Assembly: GCF_016722965.1 (NCBI RefSeq)
Contig: NZ_JAEQNB010000002.1
Coordinates: 124,001 to 188,000 of the forward strand
Length of the DNA: 64,000 bases
Direction of reading: 5' to 3'
DNA from: Tumebacillus amylolyticus
GTDB taxonomy: Bacteria; Bacillota; Bacilli; Tumebacillales; Tumebacillaceae
The notes under the pieces: model-generated
Seen by the model: only the letters and a program-made list of their open reading frames with translations
Database searches by the model: none
What the model was told of the DNA's origin: nothing
Part shown: positions 59,810 to 64,000 of the stretch, one piece after another
Position numbering within the stretch: the first letter of the stretch is position 1
Layout: every line of letters begins with the position of its first letter
Program-made: the position numbers and the translations under genes

Positions 59810-60589
59810 TTATTTTTTGTCGCCAAAGAGGGCGTGGAAAGGACATTTGGAAGGCGAGGTGTTCTCGTCGGTGATGAAGTATTGCTTCCATTCGCGGTTG
59901 GCTTCGCTGCCATACACGCCCATCGCCGGGTGAACTTCCACTTCGTCGTACTTGGCGAGACGTTGACGCACCAGCGCGCGGCCCTTCTCGCCTTTTTCCC
60001 CGTGCAGTTCTTCGAACACCCAGCGGGGTTGGAACGTCATGAGGAACGTCTTGGCGCTGCGGCTCTTGCGCTTTTCGTGCGCCGGCGTGTTGCAGACGAC
60101 GAAAATCGGCTCCCCGTTGAAGCAGAATTCCCAGAGCGGGTCTTCCGTATCTTGCGGAATGTCGGCGGGCCAAGCTTGCGGATCATGAGCGTTCAAGAAG
60201 CGAAGCACGCTCCAGAACAGACTCTGATACTCCTCCATCGCAAGCTCTTCCTCAGACGGTTTGAAAAATGCAACAAACGAGGTGTTCCGGCCTAATTCAC
60301 GGAACATCCGGGTGTACTCGACGAGTGCGTCGCGCAAGTTCAGCAGGTCATGTTCGTTGTAAGCGTCTTCAAAGAAAGAGTAGCAAAGCAGGTCCTTTTT
60401 GAACCCCTCTACTCCAAACACACAAGGGAACGGAGATTCTTCGGAGAGCAGATCGTGTTTCAAAGCATCGTACACGTCTCTCCCCCACTCGGGGATGTTC
60501 GCACCTTGCTGTTCGATGTCATTCCTTCTGAAAAGATTCTTGTTGTGAGTATCATGATGTTGGAGTTTGTCAGTAGATACTCGTTCCAT
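59810..60589 (-). CDS. YqcI/YcgG family protein
   Basis: A 259-residue cytoplasmic protein of the YqcI/YcgG family (PF08892). Typical blocks are FPCVFGVEGFKKDLLCYSFF near the start, DPLWEFCFNGEPIFVVCNTP in the middle, and CPFHALFG at the end. Function unknown. ATG at 60589 with GAGG upstream is preferred over a GTG nine bases earlier. First gene of a three-gene set (YqcI, cupin, permease). Confidence 0.84.
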   Translation of the reverse strand: MERVSTDKLQHHDTHNKNLFRRNDIEQQGANIPEWGRDVYDALKHDLLSEESPFPCVFGVEGFKKDLLCYSFFEDAYNEHDLLNLRDALVEYTRMFRELGRNTSFVAFFKPSEEELAMEEYQSLFWSVLRFLNAHDPQAWPADIPQDTEDPLWEFCFNGEPIFVVCNTPAHEKRKSRSAKTFLMTFQPRWVFEELHGEKGEKGRALVRQRLAKYDEVEVHPAMGVYGSEANREWKQYFITDENTSPSKCPFHALFGDKK

Positions 60590-60696
60590 TCCTGGCACCT
60601 CGTTTTTTTCTTTTATTATACGAAGTGAATTCTATATAGTCAAATAATAATTATATATTTTATGTAGGCTGGTAATAAATGCATTTTACAAATACG

Positions 60697-60736
60697 AAAA
60701 AAAGACCCCTTCGCTCGGCGGGAAGGGGTCTTTTTT
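60697..60736. terminator. Terminator after mtnD
   Basis: AGACCCCTTC pairs with GAAGGGGTCT, A run before and six T residues after. It ends the mtn operon (-). Confidence 0.9.
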
Positions 60737-60755
60737 GGATAAGAATATGCTATTT

Positions 60756-61310
60756 TTACAGCACTTTCGCTTTGTCGGTCGGGATCAGGCTCTCGTCATA
60801 CACCGCGACCCAGCCGTCTTTGCTTTCGAAGATGCGGATCGCTTTGACTTTGCGCAGGTCGGTCAGCGTGAACCAGTGGCGGGTGTACGCCGGGACGGAG
60901 ATCAGGTCGCCCGGGTAGAGGATGACGTCGTAGTAGGTGTCGTCGTTCGGGCCTTTGATCGTGAAAATGCCTTCGCCGTCGACGATGAAGCGAACTTCGT
61001 CCTCCGTGTGGTGGTGCTCGTCAACAAACTTCACGAGCAGGTCTTCAAGACCCGGCGTTTGCTTGGAGAGCACGACGATGTCTTGCGATTGGTAGCCGCG
61101 CTTTTCAGACAGGGCTTTAATCTCGGCGCCAAACACGTCGATGATCGCTTGTTGCAGTTCCGGAGTGACTTCGTAGGAGTCTTTCAGTTCGCCTTGCAGA
61201 CGGGTGATGTCCCAGTTTTCGTAGATGATGCCTTGGGATTCCAGGTACTTCGCAACGTTCTCGGTGCCTTCGATCAACTCTTGCGATTCAACAAAACGGA
61301 TCACTGCCAT
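60756..61310 (-). CDS. mtnD: Acireductone dioxygenase MtnD
   Basis: MtnD oxidises the acireductone to the 2-keto acid of methionine and formate (Fe form), the penultimate step of methionine salvage. The 184-residue cupin contains the metal motif DEHHHTEDEVRF (H-x-H-x-x-x-x-E) and the second histidine in YTRHWFTL. GAGGAGG precedes the ATG at 61310. Last gene of mtnWXBD. Confidence 0.95.
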   Translation of the reverse strand: MAVIRFVESQELIEGTENVAKYLESQGIIYENWDITRLQGELKDSYEVTPELQQAIIDVFGAEIKALSEKRGYQSQDIVVLSKQTPGLEDLLVKFVDEHHHTEDEVRFIVDGEGIFTIKGPNDDTYYDVILYPGDLISVPAYTRHWFTLTDLRKVKAIRIFESKDGWVAVYDESLIPTDKAKVL

Positions 61311-61343
61311 AGTTGAATACCCTCCTCTAATCTCTCGTCTCTC

Positions 61344-62003
61344 TTAGAGAGCCAGCCCGGCCAACGCATCGCGCTGCACGGACAGCTTCAAGAACATGTA
61401 ATGGAACATCCACTCAAACGCCTGCACATGGCGTTTCGCGGCAAACACGTCCGCGCCCCATGCGTAAATCCCGTGGTTGCGAATCAACACAGCCGGGACT
61501 CGCGGGTCGAGCACTTCCCCGATCTCCGCCGCCAACTTCGGGATGTCGGCAAAGTTCTCCACGATCGGGATCTCAATCGCCGCGTTCTCTTCCCAAATGT
61601 TCAGCGCTTTGATCAGTTCCAACCCTTGAATGCGCAGCTTGCCTTGCTCGAACAGCAGATCCGAAATCAAGTTGTTGTACAGCGTGTGGACGTGCAGACA
61701 AGCTCCTGCTTCCGGCACGCGCTTGTAGACTTCGGCGTGAATCAACGTCTCCGCCGACGGCTTCAAGTTCGTCGGTTCGATGGCTTTGGAATCACCATCC
61801 ACCGCCAAAATGTCGTGAATGGTGAGGTTTTCCTTGTCCTTGCCGCTTGCCGTTACGCCAAACACCAACGGCTCCCCGCTCAATTTGATCGACAAGTTGC
61901 CGGCCGTTGCCGGGAACCAGCCTTTGTTCGCAAAGTTTTTCGCCACGTCCACGAGCTCTTGGGCTACGCGGATGCGGTCTTCTTGGTTAAATGCGTAGGT
62001 CAC
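61344..62003 (-). CDS. mtnB: Methylthioribulose-1-phosphate dehydratase MtnB
   Basis: A 219-residue class II aldolase-fold zinc enzyme that removes water from 5-methylthioribulose-1-phosphate. Zinc ligands are visible in CLHVHTLYNN (H-x-H) and IRNHGIYAWG, and the acidic residue in SAETLIHAEVYKR. GTG at 62003 overlaps the mtnX stop (GTGA), so translation is coupled. Third gene of the operon. Confidence 0.94.
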   Translation of the reverse strand: MTYAFNQEDRIRVAQELVDVAKNFANKGWFPATAGNLSIKLSGEPLVFGVTASGKDKENLTIHDILAVDGDSKAIEPTNLKPSAETLIHAEVYKRVPEAGACLHVHTLYNNLISDLLFEQGKLRIQGLELIKALNIWEENAAIEIPIVENFADIPKLAAEIGEVLDPRVPAVLIRNHGIYAWGADVFAAKRHVQAFEWMFHYMFLKLSVQRDALAGLAL

Positions 62004-62671
62004 TGGAAAACCTCCCCCTTCACGAGTTGTTGAATTACTTCCATCACGTCATAGAACGTCGAAAACGGTGCATGCGCAAGCCCGAGCGCTTCGCAGTCCT
62101 GCAGCAATTTTGAACGCGCGATGACAAAATCGGCAAGCTTCGCCGCCTGCAAGTCGGTAATGGAGTCGCCGATGACGATCTTGAACACATCTTCATCCGG
62201 AAACTGTCGCAACACCGACGGCTTGCACATGCCGCAGCCGTTCTCGCACTGCTCATCACACGCATGCGGCCACGTCACTTCAATCGTTTCGCCTGAGAAG
62301 TCACTGCCGTTGCAGTAGATCGGGTTCTCGATGGCAAACGGCTCCAACAACGGTTTGACAAAAAAGTCGATGCCGCCGCTCGTCACCCAGAAGTCGATCC
62401 CTTGCGCCTTGCAAAACTCCAAAAACTCCGGGAACCCCGCGCGAATCACCGCCACTTCCTGTGCATAGGCAGCGACGTCATCGCGGAGGGTGGAGGAAAT
62501 TCCGTGGAACAGACGGCCCACGCCGGTCTGAATCGGAATCTCTTGGTGTAAAATCTGATCCTTGGTCGTCTCCCAACCCGGCGCACCGAACCGCTCCATG
62601 ATCGTAATGATCATGTCGCGCTCGGTGATCGTGCCGTCAAAGTCACAGAAGATGGCGATGCGTTTGCTCAT
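62000..62671 (-). CDS. mtnX: 2-hydroxy-3-keto-5-methylthiopentenyl-1-phosphate phosphatase MtnX
   Basis: A 223-residue HAD phosphatase. Motif I FCDFDGTITERD with both aspartates, motif III and IV in KIVIGDSITDLQAAKLAD. It removes the phosphate from the MtnW product. In Bacillus MtnW and MtnX replace the bifunctional MtnC. GGAGGACTC precedes ATG 62671. Second gene of the operon. Confidence 0.95.
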   Translation of the reverse strand: MSKRIAIFCDFDGTITERDMIITIMERFGAPGWETTKDQILHQEIPIQTGVGRLFHGISSTLRDDVAAYAQEVAVIRAGFPEFLEFCKAQGIDFWVTSGGIDFFVKPLLEPFAIENPIYCNGSDFSGETIEVTWPHACDEQCENGCGMCKPSVLRQFPDEDVFKIVIGDSITDLQAAKLADFVIARSKLLQDCEALGLAHAPFSTFYDVMEVIQQLVKGEVFQ

Positions 62672-62697
62672 GAGTCCTCCTTCTTTCTACTTACCGA

Positions 62698-63942
62698 TTA
62701 TTTTTCCGTTCCTGTTTCGGACGGGTTGCCCCACAGATCGAGGGCCGTCCGAATCTCTTGAGAAGTTTCCGCCGCTTCGGAGAGTGTCTTGCCGTTCACA
62801 ACGGCTGCAATTGCTGCGTTAAACGCACGACCGCCTGCCGCCGAACCGCCCGGATGACCGTGAACCCCGCCGCCTGCATTGATGATTTGGTCGTTGCCCA
62901 AATCACGATACAGATACGGAACCAGCCCCGGATGGATGCCCGCACTCGGAACCGGAATCGCACGCTTGAGAACGTGGTTCGGTTCGGTGAGAGCTTGTGC
63001 AATTTTCAACGTCTCGCCTCGCTCCAGCGCCACGGAGCCATAAGCGGACGGGTACAGACCGATGTCCGCCCCTGCGATGCGCATCAGTTGACCGAGCACG
63101 ACATGTGCCGAGATACCGTACTGATGCGACGGATACAACGCGCCCGCGAGTGCCGGGTGCGCCATGATCGGAACGTTGACACGCGGGTCCTCTGCCAGTC
63201 GTTGCAACACGTCGTAGCCGTACGTCAGGACATTGAGCAACAACGCCGAAGCTCCTGCGTCCACGGCACGGCGTGCTTTTTCAAAAATCTCTGTGACCGG
63301 ACCCGTCAAGTTCGCCGCATAGAGGGTGAATTTGCCCGTCTCTGCCTGCGCGCGTTCGGCAGCCGCGCGACACGCCGCGATCCGTTTTTCAAACGGTGCG
63401 TAGGTCTCGTCGAAGAAGATCTCGTCATCCTTGACCAAGTCCACACCGCCAAGTGCTTGTTGGTAAAAATGCTCCGCCAACGTCTCCGTGTCGTAGCCGA
63501 TGACCGACTTGAAAATGCTCATGAGCAGCGGTCGGTCGTAGGCGTTCAGTTGTTCGCGCAGACCGTCGATGCCAAACTTCGGACCGGGGAACCGGCTTGC
63601 GAACGTCGGCGGGAGCTCGATGTCCACGAGGCGAATCATGCCGTCCATCGAGAGTTTGCCAAACACGGAGGTCAGCAGAGCCGGGATGTCCGGCGTGAAG
63701 TTGATGGTCGGGTACGCGATCGTAAGCATTGCTTGCTCCAAACCGTGCGGGTCGGTGCCGATCTGCTTCACATCGGCGACGTGTCCGAGGTGTTTTTGCA
63801 TCGCGTCTTTGCGTGCGGCCGGCAAATCGGTCCAAGAGCCGACGGTGAGCCCGACTGCGATCCCGTTGGCTTTTTTCAGCCAGTCGGTGCCGGGTTTGCC
63901 GTGCGCCAGATAGGTTACGTGAACAAATTCTGCAGTTGTCAT
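62698..63942 (-). CDS. mtnW: 2,3-diketo-5-methylthiopentyl-1-phosphate enolase MtnW (RuBisCO-like protein)
   Basis: A 414-residue RuBisCO-like enolase, exactly the length of the Bacillus subtilis enzyme. The carbamylated lysine motif is GGVDLVKDDE (about residues 166-175), and GGGVHGHPGG near residue 365 the phosphate loop. It tautomerises the diketone so that MtnX can act. ATG at 63942 has AGAGGAGA upstream; the frame continues to 63999 but there is no start. First gene of the operon in this window; mtnA/mtnK are not present. Confidence 0.95.
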   Translation of the reverse strand: MTTAEFVHVTYLAHGKPGTDWLKKANGIAVGLTVGSWTDLPAARKDAMQKHLGHVADVKQIGTDPHGLEQAMLTIAYPTINFTPDIPALLTSVFGKLSMDGMIRLVDIELPPTFASRFPGPKFGIDGLREQLNAYDRPLLMSIFKSVIGYDTETLAEHFYQQALGGVDLVKDDEIFFDETYAPFEKRIAACRAAAERAQAETGKFTLYAANLTGPVTEIFEKARRAVDAGASALLLNVLTYGYDVLQRLAEDPRVNVPIMAHPALAGALYPSHQYGISAHVVLGQLMRIAGADIGLYPSAYGSVALERGETLKIAQALTEPNHVLKRAIPVPSAGIHPGLVPYLYRDLGNDQIINAGGGVHGHPGGSAAGGRAFNAAIAAVVNGKTLSEAAETSQEIRTALDLWGNPSETGTEK

Positions 63943-63962
63943 CCAAAAGGTCTCCTCTCGAA

Positions 63963-64000
63963 TCCAAACCAAGAATCCATAAAAAAGCCCCTTTCTCATG
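63963..64000 (-). promoter_or_regulatory. Probable 3' end of an S-box (SAM) riboswitch terminator upstream of mtnW (cut by edge)
   Basis: On the minus strand the last bases of the window read CATGAGAAAGGGGCTTTTTT, which looks like the right arm and T run of an intrinsic terminator placed about 20-40 bases before the mtnW ATG. A terminator just upstream of a methionine salvage operon is the usual output stage of an S-box riboswitch in Firmicutes. The aptamer itself would lie beyond 64000 and is not visible. Confidence 0.5.

Noticed and set aside
1-64000. CRISPR arrays, tRNA, rRNA or insertion sequences
   Set aside because: No short regularly spaced repeats, cloverleaf candidates or transposase frames were seen on either strand; the only tandem repeat is inside the surface-protein gene.

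Overview
This 64 kb window reads as a chromosomal segment of an aerobic, endospore-forming Firmicute of fairly high GC. The evidence is spore-coat loci (cotJABC, a CotX/CotW-like cluster), SLH-domain surface protein, strong Shine-Dalgarno sites with frequent TTG/GTG starts, Rex-type and PurR-type operators, and the Bacillus-type methionine salvage genes mtnW-mtnX-mtnB-mtnD. The protein flavour fits Bacillales, probably near Alicyclobacillaceae such as Tumebacillus; that placement is inference. I see no tRNA, rRNA, CRISPR array, insertion sequence or prophage. Almost every operon is closed by an intrinsic terminator.

Layout. 0-4.4 kb: plsY (cut by the edge), an NlpC/P60 endopeptidase, a shortened GNAT protein and greA, then cotJABC, then a thioredoxin-like/MauE redox pair. 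4.5-7 kb: cytochrome bd oxidase cydAB behind a perfect Rex-type operator. 7-9.7 kb: a two-component system co-directional with an HxHP lipoprotein, possibly metal related. 10-13.6 kb: a cupin dioxygenase-like gene with a long structured leader, an amino-acid permease and a glycosyltransferase. 13.9-16.4 kb: folD-fchA-LysR behind two facing PurBox-like sites; this FolD has lost the cyclohydrolase glutamine and the GRS dinucleotide motif, and FchA probably supplies the missing step. 16.4-24.6 kb: two Yip1-like membrane paralogues, small proteins, a Cof-type HAD phosphatase, a PAS histidine kinase, a 5'-3' exonuclease with an unusual basic tail, and two small paralogous proteins. 24.6-34.3 kb: amidohydrolase, thioesterase, tldD/tldE, a secreted three-part amidase, a C39-like lipoprotein, a membrane protein and an MFS exporter. 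34.4-39.9 kb: a fatty-acid hydroxylase-like protein, the coat cluster, a methyltransferase, a diguanylate cyclase and a double GNAT protein. 39.9-44.4 kb: an alpha/beta hydrolase diverging from paaX-paaABCD, the phenylacetyl-CoA epoxidase genes without a reductase gene paaE.

45-55.3 kb is the most unusual region. A 2005-residue surface protein combines a seven-bladed propeller, 14 cadherin-like repeats of about 98 residues and three SLH domains. It is divergent from three tandem phage-tail-collar (MdpB-like) proteins. These are followed by a secreted glutamic (G1/eqolisin) peptidase translationally coupled to the first of two paralogous, membrane-anchored proteins of unknown function. 55.3-64 kb: a TrkA-N potassium channel, a 14-TM MFS exporter, a permease/cupin/YqcI group and the mtnWXBD operon, whose leader at the window edge looks like the end of an S-box (SAM) riboswitch terminator.

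The best candidates for undescribed biology are the G1 peptidase plus paired membrane proteins, the giant surface protein with its collar-protein neighbours, the FolD/FchA division of labour, and the tandem small paralogues at 23.8-24.5 kb.
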